Under the pieces are notes generated by a model, which saw only the letters and a list, made by a program, of their open reading frames with translations, did not search any database and was not told where the DNA came from. Source: CAVVYJ01 sp963752495 (lineage in GTDB: Bacteria > Pseudomonadota > Gammaproteobacteria > Burkholderiales > Methylophilaceae). Taken from it: a stretch of DNA of 64,000 nucleotides. Each line of letters opens with the position of its first letter. Position 1 is the stretch's first letter. Positions 25,694 through 35,097 of the stretch are shown piece by piece. The DNA lies in contig CAVVYJ010000003.1 of NCBI GenBank assembly GCA_963752495.1, forward strand, positions 297,226 to 361,225. Direction: 5' to 3'. Made by a program: the position numbers and the translations under genes.

Positions 25694-27866
25694 CTAGAAC
25701 TTACCGTAGTAGCCTTCTTTTAATGCGTCATATAAGTTTGCGGCGCTGTGAATCTCGCCATCGTATTCAATCTCTTCGTTGCCTTTGGCCTCAATCTCGG
25801 TGCCATCATCTAACGTAAATTTGTAGGTGGTGTTTTCCAGATCTTTCTCTGTTACCAACACGCCCTGGAACGCCTCTGGGTTAAAGCGGAAAGTCGTACA
25901 ACCCTTAAGGCCTTTGTCGTAAGCGTAAAGATAAATGCTCTTGAAATCTTCAAAATCATAATCGGTCGGCACGTTAATGGTTTTTGAGATTGAGCTATCA
26001 ATCCATTTTTGTGCAGCCGCCTGAATATCCACGTGCGCCTTAGCCATAATGGTAGAAGAATCCATAAAGTAATCAGGCAGTTTTTCTTCTTCACTCGTGC
26101 CAAACGGCATGGCTTTTGGGTTTATAAGCTCGCGGTAAGCCAAAAGCTCGTAGCTGAACACATCGACTTTCTCTTTCGATTTTTTGCCTTCGCGAATCAC
26201 ATTGCGGTTGTAATGGTGCGCGAAGCGATGGCTCGATACCGTTGCTGGCGTTATTTGCCAAGCTTAATGAGATAGTGCCAGTTGGCGCGATAGAGCTGTG
26301 GTGCGTGAACCTAACCCCTTTAGTGGCGATTTGGTTACGCAAACCTTCGGGGAACTGCTGCATATAGCGGCTATATTTGCCCAGCAACACTTTGCCAAAC
26401 ACTTTGCTGCCCACTTTAAGGCCATCTGCCGCCATCTCTGGGCGTTTTGCCAGCATGTCGGCAGTCACTTCAAATTTTTCATCCATAATTGGCGCAGGGC
26501 CTTTTTCTTCTGCCAAATCTACGCCCATTTGCCAACCCACCTCGGCCATCACGCGGGTGACTTCTTCAGTAAATTTAAGTGAATCTTCATCACCGTATTT
26601 CATCTTTAGCATGGTGAGCGTTGAGCCCAAGCCCAAATAGCCCATGCCGTGGCGGCGTTTACGTGCAATCTCCTGACGTTGCTGCTCTAAAGGCAAGCCG
26701 TTGATTTCCACCACGTTATCCAGCATGCGGGTGAAAATCGCGACCGTTTCACGGTATTCTGTCCAATCGAAAAAGGCTTCATCGGTAAACGGTTTTTTCA
26801 CAAACATTGTCAAATTAACAGAGCCCAGCAAGCAAGCGCCATAAGGCGGCAAAGGCTGCTCGCCGCATGGGTTGGTTGCGCGGATGTTCTCGCAGAACCA
26901 GTTATTGTTCATCTCGTTTACGCGGTCAATCAGAATAAAACCAGGCTCGGCAAAATCGTAGGTGGATGACATAATCACATCCCACAAACGGCGCGCCTTG
27001 ATGGTTTTATACACGCGGCAAGCCACCTTGCCTGCATCTACGCCATCGGCACGGGTTAAATATTTGCCTTTTACCGGCCACTCGCGCCACACCACTTGTG
27101 CTTCATCGTTCACGTTCAGGCCATCGACAATGGCTTCTTTTTCAGTCACAGGGAAAGCGAGCTTCCACTCAGCATCGGCCTTTACGGCTTCCATAAACTC
27201 TTTGGTGATGAGGCAGCTTAAGTTGAACTGGCGCAAACGGCCAGCCTCGCGCTTGGCTTTAATAAAATCGCCAACATCTGGGTGCGAGATATCAAACGTA
27301 GCCATCTGTGCGCCACGGCGGCCGCCTGCTGACGACACGGTAAAGCACATTTTGTCGTAGATATCCATAAATGAAAGTGGGCCGCTGGTGTATGCACCAG
27401 CGCCCGCTACAAATGCGCCTTTTGGGCGAAGTGTAGAAAACTCGTAACCAATGCCGCAACCCGCTTTTAGGGTTAAGCCTGCCTCGTGCACTTTGTTGAG
27501 GATATTGTCCATGCTGTCTTCCACAATGCCGGAAACCGTGCAATTGATGGTGGAAGTCGCAGGTTTATGCTCCAACGCGCCTGCGTTTGAGGTAATGCGG
27601 CCTGCAGGAATCGCCCCATGGCGCAGCGCCCACAAAAATTTCTCGTGCCATTCGGCTTTTTTCTCTTCTGTGGTCTCAACATCTGCCAGCGCACGCGCAA
27701 CACGGCTATAGGTCGCATCCATGTCGGCATCAACAAACTCACCTGTTTTGGTTTTTAGGCGATATTTTTTATCCCAAATATCCAGCGATACCGACTGGAT
27801 TGGAATTTCATGTCCCGCTTCTTGATTTGTTTTTTGCGCTGATTCAACTGCCTTTAGCATACCCAA
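25694..27866 (-). CDS. nrdJa: Adenosylcobalamin-dependent ribonucleotide reductase, main subunit NrdJa (one frameshift)
   Basis: The frame starts at 27,866 (MGMLKAVESAQK) and contains the class II core: GRITSNAGALEHKPATSTINCTV, the nucleotide-binding Cys pair region, and the radical-Cys loop ATNPCGEQPLPPYGACLLG. It is interrupted near 26,229, where an extra C turns the expected NGIEPSFAHHYNRNV into NGIEPSLRAPLQP. The other frame carries on (REGKKSKEKVDVFSYELLAYREL) to 25,694. The joined length (~720 residues) is normal. This is the only ribonucleotide reductase in the window. Two NrdR-like boxes lie upstream. Confidence 0.93.
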
Positions 27867-27970
27867 GCTCCCAATTTTTTATTCTGTTTTGCCGCATTCT
27901 GTACAGCATTTTTAGTAACTATGTGATTTATATAAAAATATCATTAATTTTTATAAAAATAATTCTTTTT

Positions 27971-28018
27971 GCACAAGATATTGTGCTGCGGATAGAAATT
28001 TATGCCTTTATTTTGTGT
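27971..28018 (-). promoter_or_regulatory. Pair of NrdR-box-like sites upstream of nrdJa
   Basis: GCACAAGATATTGTGC at 27,971-27,986 is a near-perfect palindrome and fits the NrdR box (consensus ACACWATATWTTGTGT in family literature). A weaker half-match, TGCCTTTATTTTGTGT, lies at 28,003-28,018, 32 bases away, the spacing of three helical turns typical for NrdR pairs. They lie about 105-150 bases before the nrdJa start, within a ~340-base AT-rich spacer shared with waaA. Repression by NrdR-ATP/dATP is inferred. Confidence 0.65.
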
Positions 28019-28209
28019 GCGTCAACAGTTTTTTTAAATCAAATTTTGCACCATTTATGGGCAATTTTAGCCAGTTTTTAAGCCAATAATAGGATAGCGG
28101 GCATGTCAGTAAATGCTCACATTTTTTTAAAAATAAAAAATAAATTCCTAGTCAAAATTTTCAAAATAGGATAAGCAAAAACTGGCACTGCGAGCAAAAG
28201 CATAAATTT

Positions 28210-29473
28210 ATGAGAAAATGCCGCATGCCAAGATTTATTTATACCGCGCTAGTCTTTATATTGCTGCCTTTTGTGCCAGTCAAATTGCTTTGGCGCAGCA
28301 TCAAGCAACCAGAATACCTAAGACACTGGAATGAACGCTTTGGTTTTTATACAACACCTGTAACCAAAAAGGTAATCTGGCTGCATTGTGTATCGGTAGG
28401 TGAAACCCGCGCCGCTGCGCCTTTAATCGAAGCGCTAAAAAGCCAATATCCAAACCACCAAATTTTGCTTACACACACCACGCCAACTGGCCGCCATACC
28501 AGTGAGCAACTGTATGCGGATGGTGTGCAGCGCGTTTATTTGCCTTACGACCTGCCGTTTGCCGTAAACAGATTTTTGGCGCACTTTAAACCCAGCATTG
28601 GCTTGCTGATGGAAACCGAACTTTGGTTTAACCTGATAGCCGCATGCAAACAGCGCACAATCCCATTGCTGCTATTAAATGCGCGCCTTTCAGAAAAATC
28701 GGCCAATGGCTACGCAAAACTAGGTAACCTAGCTAAAAATGGCTTGCGTGATTTAAGCGCGATTGCCGCCCAGAGCGAGCAAGATGCAGCACGCCTGCGC
28801 GCGCTGGGGGCGAGCAAAATTGACCGTTGCCGGCAACTTAAAGTTTGATGTAAAACCACCCGCAGATACGCTAGAAAAAGGCTTGCAGTTGCGCAAACTG
28901 TTGGGCGAGAAACGCACCATTTTTTTAGCAGCTAGCACCAGAGATGGCGAAGAAGCGCTGATTTTAGACGCGATAAAAGGTTTGGATGTGTTAACAGTGA
29001 TTGTACCGCGGCATCCGCAACGTTTTAACGAAGTTGCAGCCTTGATAAAGAAACAAGGGTTAAACTACGCGCGCCGTTCTGAATTAACGACACCAATAAA
29101 CCAGAATGTTTCAGTTATGTTGGGCGATAGCATGGGCGAGCTTTTTACCTATTATGCCGCCTGCGATTTTACGTTTATTGGCGGAAGTTTGCTTAATTAC
29201 GGTGGGCAAAATCTAATTGAGGCGGCAAGTCTGGGTAAGCCGATTCTGGTTGGCCCACATACATTTAATTTTGCAGAAGCTACAAAAAACGCCATAGATG
29301 CCGGAGCGGCGATATTGGTAAAAGACCTTCGGGAATTGCGCGAAAAATTACAATATTTACAGCAAGATTTAGCACAGCGAGAAAAAATGCATGTGGCCGC
29401 ACTTGCGTTTAATCAGGCTTCTGCAGGTGTAGCAGAACGTATGATGCCATTGATTAATAAATACTTAAGTTAG
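28210..29473 (+). CDS. waaA: 3-deoxy-D-manno-octulosonic acid transferase (one frameshift)
   Basis: The N-terminal half (MPRFIYTALVFILLPFVPVK..., membrane anchor) has LRHWNERFGFY, WLHCVSVGETRAA and LMETELWFNLI. The frame breaks near 28,820: an extra A in AAAATT disrupts ALGASKxTVAGNLKFD. The second frame continues with LAASTRDGEE, VPRHPQRF, IGGSLLNYGGQNLIEAA and GPHTFNF, the GT-B donor-site motifs, to 29,473. The joined ~420 residues is normal for WaaA/KdtA, which adds Kdo to lipid IVA at the inner membrane. The gene is essential in most Gram-negatives, so the break is almost surely a sequencing error. Confidence 0.94.
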
Positions 29474-31545
29474 CCGCCTACCGCCTCAAGGCGCTCGGCA
29501 AGGACGCTGTTTTGATAAAGCATTTGATCTATTTTTTTAGCTTTGACAGGCGCACTAAATAAATACCCTTGAACTTTGGTGCAGTGTTTTGCCCTTAAAA
29601 ATTCAAACTGTTCTTCATTCTCAACGCCTTCGGCCACCACATCAAGCTGCAGGCTCTTGGCCAGCGCAAAAATAGCTTCGATAATCGCTGTATCCACACT
29701 ATCCGTTGGCAGGCCACGCACAAAGCTTTTATCAATTTTGATGGTGTCTACCGGAAACTGCTTCAAATAACTCATCGAAGAATGCCCGGTGCCAAAGTCA
29801 TCCACCGAGATACCCGTACCCATCTCTTTTAGCGCTGAAAGTATCCCAACCGCTTTATCGACATCTTCCATCAAAAGCGATTCTGTAAGCTCGAAGTTAA
29901 CAGTCTCTGGCACAACGCCAGAATCTTTAATGGCCGTACTGACCATCGTTACAATACGCCTGTCAAAGAACTGGCGTGCGGAAAGATTAATGTTAACAAA
30001 CAGATCTGGATTAAATTGATCTTGCCAGTCTTTTAGCTGATCCAATGCGCTTTTAATCACCCATTCACCAATTGGCGCAATCAAGCCAGTATTTTCAGCA
30101 ATCGGAATAAATACAACAGGGCTAATAACGCCTTCTTCCGGATGATTCCAGCGCAAAAGCGCCTCAAGCCCAACGATATGCGCAGATTCTGTATGGATAA
30201 TAGGCTGATAATAAAGCTCAAACTCATTATTTTTTAATGCGCTGTGTAAATCTGTCGTCAATTTTTGCTGATGAAAGTTTGCTTCTTCAATCTCTGCTGA
30301 GTAGAACTTGAAGGTATTTTTGCCTGCCGATTTCGCCCAGTACATGGCAACGTCGGCATTTTTTACCAAGTTGGATTCAGAATAATTTTTATCTTGATAC
30401 TGCACGACACCAATACTCACCCCTACAAAAATTTCGTGCGAACCAATCATAAACTGCTGAGCAAGTGCATGCGTAATACGCGCGCAAATTTTCTCTACGT
30501 CGTGCACGGTTTTTACTGCTCTTAAAATAATCGCAAATTCATCACCACCTAAGCGAAATACAATGTCATCTTCATTTAATATCCAGCGTAGCCTTTGTCC
30601 ACACTGTTTAAGAAGCTCGTCACCCTGCTCATGCCCATAGGTATCATTCACCACTTTAAAGTTATCAAGGTCTAACATCAGCAGATAAAAGTGGTTGGCG
30701 CTTCCTTCATCCATCCCCATTAATTTGTTGATCTTCTCGGTGAACGCATGGCGATTTGGTAACTTGGTTTGACTGTCGTAATAAGCCAGCTGGTCTAATT
30801 TCTGCTCTACCGCAATTCTCTGCTGAAGCTCTTCAATCAGCCTGTCGTCGCGCAGTTTAATGTTATCTAACATGTTATTTATACCAGTCGAAAGTGCCCC
30901 AATTTCATCTGATGATTGAATTTTTGAGCGATCAGTATAATTATGATTATTCGTAATATTGCTCACCATAGATTCTAAGTAGCTTATTGGTTCGGTTATA
31001 TACCGATTCAATTTTTTAGATATCACTCTAACCAGAAGCATTGCGATAAGTGCAGCAAGCAATAATGCAAAGGCAAAAAACCTCATCCGCTCGTTAAACT
31101 TGTCCAGGCTTGCATCAATATAAATAGTGCCAACGCGTTGGCCACTTACTAAGATATCCTTACTTATATGCATCACCCCGGCAAGCGCTAATAACGATTT
31201 TTCCTTGGTAACATGCTTATTAGCACTTGCTTCTGCATGGTATTCTGCAAAAATTTCATATTGTTCAAGTTCAATATAGGCTTGCTCTACGTTTTTGTTC
31301 ATGTTTAAAACACGCAGAGTTTCAGCTGCCGCCACACTGTTATTATCGGAAATTGCCCTAATTACACTGCTTTCAACAACTTCCAGTTGTGAATCAATAT
31401 CACTCATCAACTCATTTTTATAACTTGAGTATTGATAAGCCATAACCAGCACAAAAACCAGCAGCATGGCAAAACCCACCACCAGCAAATGGATAATAAA
31501 GAGTTTTTCTCTAATGGCTAATTTTTGTAAATAATGTGCGAGCAT
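29470..31545 (-). CDS. CHASE8-HAMP-GGDEF-EAL signalling protein
   Basis: A protein of ~690 residues starting MLAHYLQKLAIREKLFIIHL at 31,545. The order is: membrane helix 1, periplasmic CHASE8-like sensor (~40-155), membrane helix 2 (FFAFALLLAALIAMLLVRVI), HAMP, GGDEF domain with RLGGDEFAIIL, and EAL domain with GLEALLRW, NFELTESLLMED and VDDFGTGHSS. Both the cyclase (GGDEF) and phosphodiesterase (EAL) signatures look intact, so it may make or degrade cyclic di-GMP. It is convergent with waaA (stops overlap). Confidence 0.92.
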   Translation of the reverse strand: MLAHYLQKLAIREKLFIIHLLVVGFAMLLVFVLVMAYQYSSYKNELMSDIDSQLEVVESSVIRAISDNNSVAAAETLRVLNMNKNVEQAYIELEQYEIFAEYHAEASANKHVTKEKSLLALAGVMHISKDILVSGQRVGTIYIDASLDKFNERMRFFAFALLLAALIAMLLVRVISKKLNRYITEPISYLESMVSNITNNHNYTDRSKIQSSDEIGALSTGINNMLDNIKLRDDRLIEELQQRIAVEQKLDQLAYYDSQTKLPNRHAFTEKINKLMGMDEGSANHFYLLMLDLDNFKVVNDTYGHEQGDELLKQCGQRLRWILNEDDIVFRLGGDEFAIILRAVKTVHDVEKICARITHALAQQFMIGSHEIFVGVSIGVVQYQDKNYSESNLVKNADVAMYWAKSAGKNTFKFYSAEIEEANFHQQKLTTDLHSALKNNEFELYYQPIIHTESAHIVGLEALLRWNHPEEGVISPVVFIPIAENTGLIAPIGEWVIKSALDQLKDWQDQFNPDLFVNINLSARQFFDRRIVTMVSTAIKDSGVVPETVNFELTESLLMEDVDKAVGILSALKEMGTGISVDDFGTGHSSMSYLKQFPVDTIKIDKSFVRGLPTDSVDTAIIEAIFALAKSLQLDVVAEGVENEEQFEFLRAKHCTKVQGYLFSAPVKAKKIDQMLYQNSVLAERLEAVGG

Positions 31546-31546
31546 G

Positions 31547-31747
31547 TTAGTGAAGACCCTGCACAAGATATAACACTGAAGTTGTCAGATTTTCATTACT
31601 ATCGGCGAAAGCCAGTACAATCGCACACGCCATGGTTAAACCCAGCGAAGAGATATAAAATATCTTATTAAAATCAATAAGATAATTAATTTCTAAACTG
31701 CTATTTTTGGCGATTAATGGCATAATTTTTTGCGTAAAATTTCTCAT
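31547..31747 (-). CDS. Small membrane protein upstream of the GGDEF/EAL gene
   Basis: A 66-residue frame with one hydrophobic segment (IFYISSLGLTMACAIVLAFA). Its stop is 1-2 bases before the likely start of the signalling gene, so it could be a co-translated partner. There is no homologue I recognise and the ribosome site is weak, so it may be spurious. Confidence 0.4.
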   Translation of the reverse strand: MRNFTQKIMPLIAKNSSLEINYLIDFNKIFYISSLGLTMACAIVLAFADSNENLTTSVLYLVQGLH

Positions 31748-31856
31748 ATTTCAAATATTTAATTGAATACAGCAAGTTACATGCCTGTACATTTAAGTAT
31801 TAACGGGGAAATTAGCTAAAAATTGAATTCAGAAACGCTGATTTACGTGCATTTGG

Positions 31857-32447
31857 TTACTTCAGGATAAGGCTTTCTACAAACACGAGCTCACATGCGC
31901 CTGCGCCAGTGTCATTGCGGGTGAGGGAGCTTTTCCAATGCCAGCCATCGTTGGCTTTTACTTCTACCAGCTGACCTTTGAAAGCCACGATTTGACCTAC
32001 CCGCGCTGATTTCAACTGCGCCTCGATTTGGCTGTTCGCAGGAATCATATGCATATTGGCACTATGCGTTTCAATTTCTTCGCGCGGAATCGGAAACTCG
32101 TTAACATGCCAATAGTAAAATCGACCTGACTGTTTGATATCAATATCTTTTAATATCGACTCATCCGACATTCTGCCCCAACCCAACGCTAAATCAACTG
32201 GTGATAAATCTGCTTCTCTATCAAAAGAATAATGCTCGGTGGAAAGTATGCGCGCTTCTAATTCAAAAGATTCTAACGGAGTGATTATGTAGCCATCGCG
32301 TTCAAATTTAGACTGGCTTGTTGATTGTTGAATTGGTTGCAGAGCTGCAACAACGCCATCCGCCTTGTGAGAAACTGGTCGTTGCGATAAATGCTGATAA
32401 GCCCCGTATGCGATCAGTGAAGCAAAAAATATTAGCTTCCAGTTCAA
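31857..32447 (-). CDS. Hypothetical membrane-anchored protein
   Basis: A 196-residue protein: N-terminal hydrophobic segment (WKLIFFASLIAYGAYQHL), then a soluble domain with DLALGWGRMSDES, GRFYYWHVNEFPIPREEIETHSANMHMIPA and VGQIVAFKGQLVEVKANDGWHWKSSLTRND. The end GAGACELVFVESLIL resembles a conserved family often found near isochorismatase or DNA-processing genes. It lies 2 bases after the isochorismatase gene. Function unknown. Confidence 0.7.
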   Translation of the reverse strand: MNWKLIFFASLIAYGAYQHLSQRPVSHKADGVVAALQPIQQSTSQSKFERDGYIITPLESFELEARILSTEHYSFDREADLSPVDLALGWGRMSDESILKDIDIKQSGRFYYWHVNEFPIPREEIETHSANMHMIPANSQIEAQLKSARVGQIVAFKGQLVEVKANDGWHWKSSLTRNDTGAGACELVFVESLILK

Positions 32448-32449
32448 GG

Positions 32450-33007
32450 CTATTTAATGAGTTTAGAAAGCGCCTTAAACGCTTCATGGTTGGCATCGCC
32501 TATCCACTCAAACAATACTGATTCAGTATTTGTTATTGTGCAGCCAACATTTCGCAATCTATTGATTGCATTCGCTTTATTGTTTGAGTCGCGTGAAATA
32601 ATCGCATCTTCTACCACAAACACTTGCTTGCCTTGTTTCTTTAAATCTATAGCCGTTTGTAGCACACAGATATGCGCCTCCATACCTGCCAATACAATTT
32701 GAGATTTATCGCGATGTAAATGCTGATTAAACTTTGGTTCTTTACAGGCTGAAAAAGCTGTTTTGGCTATTATTTTAGCATTGCCAAAATGCTGAGAAAT
32801 TTCGGGCATGGTCTCGCCTAAGCCTTGTGGATATTGCTCGGTAGCAAGTAGTGGAATATTGAGCAATTGCGCTGCCTGCGCCAAAATACCGCAATTTTTG
32901 GCAGCCTTTTTCATTGTTTCTGCCGGCATAGCCGCGCCCAGTTTGATTTGCATATCCACAATCAAGAGCTGACTTATCGTGAAATTTGCAACTAAATCAG
33001 ACATCAT
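32450..33007 (-). CDS. Isochorismatase-family cysteine hydrolase
   Basis: A 185-residue protein of the YcaC/nicotinamidase fold: catalytic Asp in LLIVDMQ, the Lys/cis-peptide region LLATEQYPQGLGETMPE, and catalytic Cys in LAGMEAHICVLQTA. The length is usual. The substrate cannot be told from sequence; it could hydrolyse an amide or an isochorismate-like ether. Encoded between tolC and a hypothetical gene, tightly packed. Confidence 0.87.
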   Translation of the reverse strand: MMSDLVANFTISQLLIVDMQIKLGAAMPAETMKKAAKNCGILAQAAQLLNIPLLATEQYPQGLGETMPEISQHFGNAKIIAKTAFSACKEPKFNQHLHRDKSQIVLAGMEAHICVLQTAIDLKKQGKQVFVVEDAIISRDSNNKANAINRLRNVGCTITNTESVLFEWIGDANHEAFKALSKLIK

Positions 33008-33008
33008 C

Positions 33009-34370
33009 TTACTGCGCCGCTACAACTAACTGTTGATTGATTTCTTGCAAATCTGCCTCAGAAACCAAGCCAGATGCGGACTTGAGGCGAATGATATTGA
33101 CCAGATAATTGTAACGCGCCTGCAGTAAATCACGCTTGGCCGAGAACAATTGTTGCTGCGCATTCAGCACATCCACGCTAGTTCTCACACCAACTTCATA
33201 ACCAAGCTTGGTTGAATCAAGCTGGCTTTGACTGCTCAGCAACGCTTGCTCAAGCGCCTTTACCTGAGCGATGCTTGTACTTAAATTCAAGTATGCACGC
33301 TGTGTTTCCAAATCGGTTTGACGGCGCGCGACATCAACATCGTCTTGCGCTTTTTGCTTATTCATGACCGCTTGTCTTGCACGCGAGCTGATTGCCCCAC
33401 CTTGATAAAGTGGGATTTGTAGTTGCAATCCAATCGTTGCATTATCCAAATCGTTACCGATTCCACTAGTACCACCATTGGAATAATTTTTATTGTAGCT
33501 TGCCACAGCATCCAAAGTGGGTAAGTGGCCGGCATTCGCACGATCCACCTCTTGCTCGTTATACTTGAGTGTATCTTGCTGAATTTGAATATTTAGATTA
33601 TTTTGCACAGCTATTTGCTGCCAATCTTGCATGCCCTCTTTAAGTGGAACCACTTGAATGTCTGATTTTGCAGTTGCAAGCTTGTTAGGGATTTCACCTG
33701 TAATTGCTTGCACTGAACGTTTAGCTATTTGATGTTCGTTCACCGCTGCGATTTCTTGTGCCAAGATTAAATCATAACGGGCTTGCGCTTCATTCACATC
33801 AGTTATTGTTGCTGTGCCTACTTCAAATGTGGCTTTGGCTTGATCGAGCTGACTTAAAATCGCGGTTTTTTGTGCGCCTATCAAATCAATTTTGTCTTGT
33901 GCAATCAGCACGTCAAAATAAGCTTCTGTTGTACGTAAAATCAGTTGTTGCTGACTTAAATGATATTGCTTATCAGCCTGGCTTACTTGTGTTTTAGATT
34001 GCTCCATTTGTACCAAATTTTCTTTTCGGAAAATTGGCTGACGGGCCTCCAAACCATAGTTGTAGCCCTCAAAGTTCTGCCTGCCCTCATCCCTAAACTG
34101 ATTAAAACCAGTACCAACGTATTTAATATCTGTCTGCGAAGCCGTGGCATTTGCATTAAGATTAACCGTAGGGCGATACAGTGCCTTGCCTTGCTCGATG
34201 ATTTCCTGAGCAGCTTTATTGGCGCTTAGCGCAGAGGCAAGCGCTGGATCATGCGCCAGCGCCTGATGATAAACATCCACTAGGTTTTGTGCCTTAGAAG
34301 CAACTTGGGCTTCTTCCGCAAAAATAGCAGAGCTAAAAAAACTTACCAGCAAAATTAATGAGATGCGCAT
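33009..34370 (-). CDS. tolC: TolC-family outer membrane efflux protein
   Basis: A 453-residue protein with a signal peptide (MRISLILLVSFFSSAIFA), NLVDVYHQALAHDPALASALSANKAA, and two similar halves, with LQIPLYQGGAISSRARQA in the second. The end is RLKSASGLVSEADLQEINQQL. It forms the trimeric outer-membrane duct for tripartite pumps and type I secretion. The RND pump and adaptor at 35-39 kb are the likely partners. It follows the PIMT gene, an order common in betaproteobacteria. Confidence 0.92.
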   Translation of the reverse strand: MRISLILLVSFFSSAIFAEEAQVASKAQNLVDVYHQALAHDPALASALSANKAAQEIIEQGKALYRPTVNLNANATASQTDIKYVGTGFNQFRDEGRQNFEGYNYGLEARQPIFRKENLVQMEQSKTQVSQADKQYHLSQQQLILRTTEAYFDVLIAQDKIDLIGAQKTAILSQLDQAKATFEVGTATITDVNEAQARYDLILAQEIAAVNEHQIAKRSVQAITGEIPNKLATAKSDIQVVPLKEGMQDWQQIAVQNNLNIQIQQDTLKYNEQEVDRANAGHLPTLDAVASYNKNYSNGGTSGIGNDLDNATIGLQLQIPLYQGGAISSRARQAVMNKQKAQDDVDVARRQTDLETQRAYLNLSTSIAQVKALEQALLSSQSQLDSTKLGYEVGVRTSVDVLNAQQQLFSAKRDLLQARYNYLVNIIRLKSASGLVSEADLQEINQQLVVAAQ

Positions 34371-34379
34371 GATTATTTT

Positions 34380-35054
34380 TTAAAACTCGAATGCTGTTGT
34401 TTGCGTTGCATTCTCCAACACAGGAATGCAGGTTTCAAACAATACGTCTTCATTAAATGCTTCTTCAGAAATACGTCGAATCAATGTCGCCTGCATTACT
34501 GGAGCTTGGCCAATCACAATAAACATAACGCCACCCACTTTCAACTGTTGGCGCACATTAGGGGGTTCAGCAGGAGATGACCCGGTAAATACAATCACAT
34601 CAAATGGTGCTTTTGAAGACATTCCATTTACACCATCAGCTAGCTCTAAAGTAATATTGTGAATGTTATTTTGCGAGATTGTATAAGCAGCTGTGGCGCT
34701 TAACTCTGCATTTATTTCTAGAGAAATTACATGGCCGGCAAGGTGTGACAACAAAGCAGCAAAATAACCACTGCCAGTGCCAATATGCAGTACATTGTCA
34801 GTCTTTTTGATATCAAGCGCTTGTAAAATGCGGCCTTCTAATTTGGGTGAAAGCATTGTTTGCCCAAATCCTATCGGAATTTCAATATCAGCAAACGCCA
34901 ACCCCTTATAAGCCTCGGGCACAAAGTTTTCTCGTGGAACATCGTTCAATAGCTGTAAAACTTTAGGATCCAAAACTTCCCAGGTCCGAATTTGCTGTTC
35001 TATCATATTAAAACGCGCGGTTTCATCTTGCTGATTAATTGTTGTTTGTGTCAT
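34380..35054 (-). CDS. Protein-L-isoaspartate O-methyltransferase family protein
   Basis: A 224-residue protein from 35,054 (MTQTTINQQDETARFNMIEQQIR). PIMT motifs are FVPEAYKGLAFADIEIPIGFGQTMLSP and motif I VLHIGTGSGYFAALLSHLAG. The catalytic-region Ser/Thr pattern is kept. It repairs isoaspartyl residues in canonical members; versions beside tolC are often annotated the same but not characterised. An upstream in-frame Met would overlap the RND gene end. Confidence 0.87.
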   Translation of the reverse strand: MTQTTINQQDETARFNMIEQQIRTWEVLDPKVLQLLNDVPRENFVPEAYKGLAFADIEIPIGFGQTMLSPKLEGRILQALDIKKTDNVLHIGTGSGYFAALLSHLAGHVISLEINAELSATAAYTISQNNIHNITLELADGVNGMSSKAPFDVIVFTGSSPAEPPNVRQQLKVGGVMFIVIGQAPVMQATLIRRISEEAFNEDVLFETCIPVLENATQTTAFEF

Positions 35055-35097
35055 ATTTAATACCCGATTAATTTTGAGTTCATTATAGCTTAAAGAT

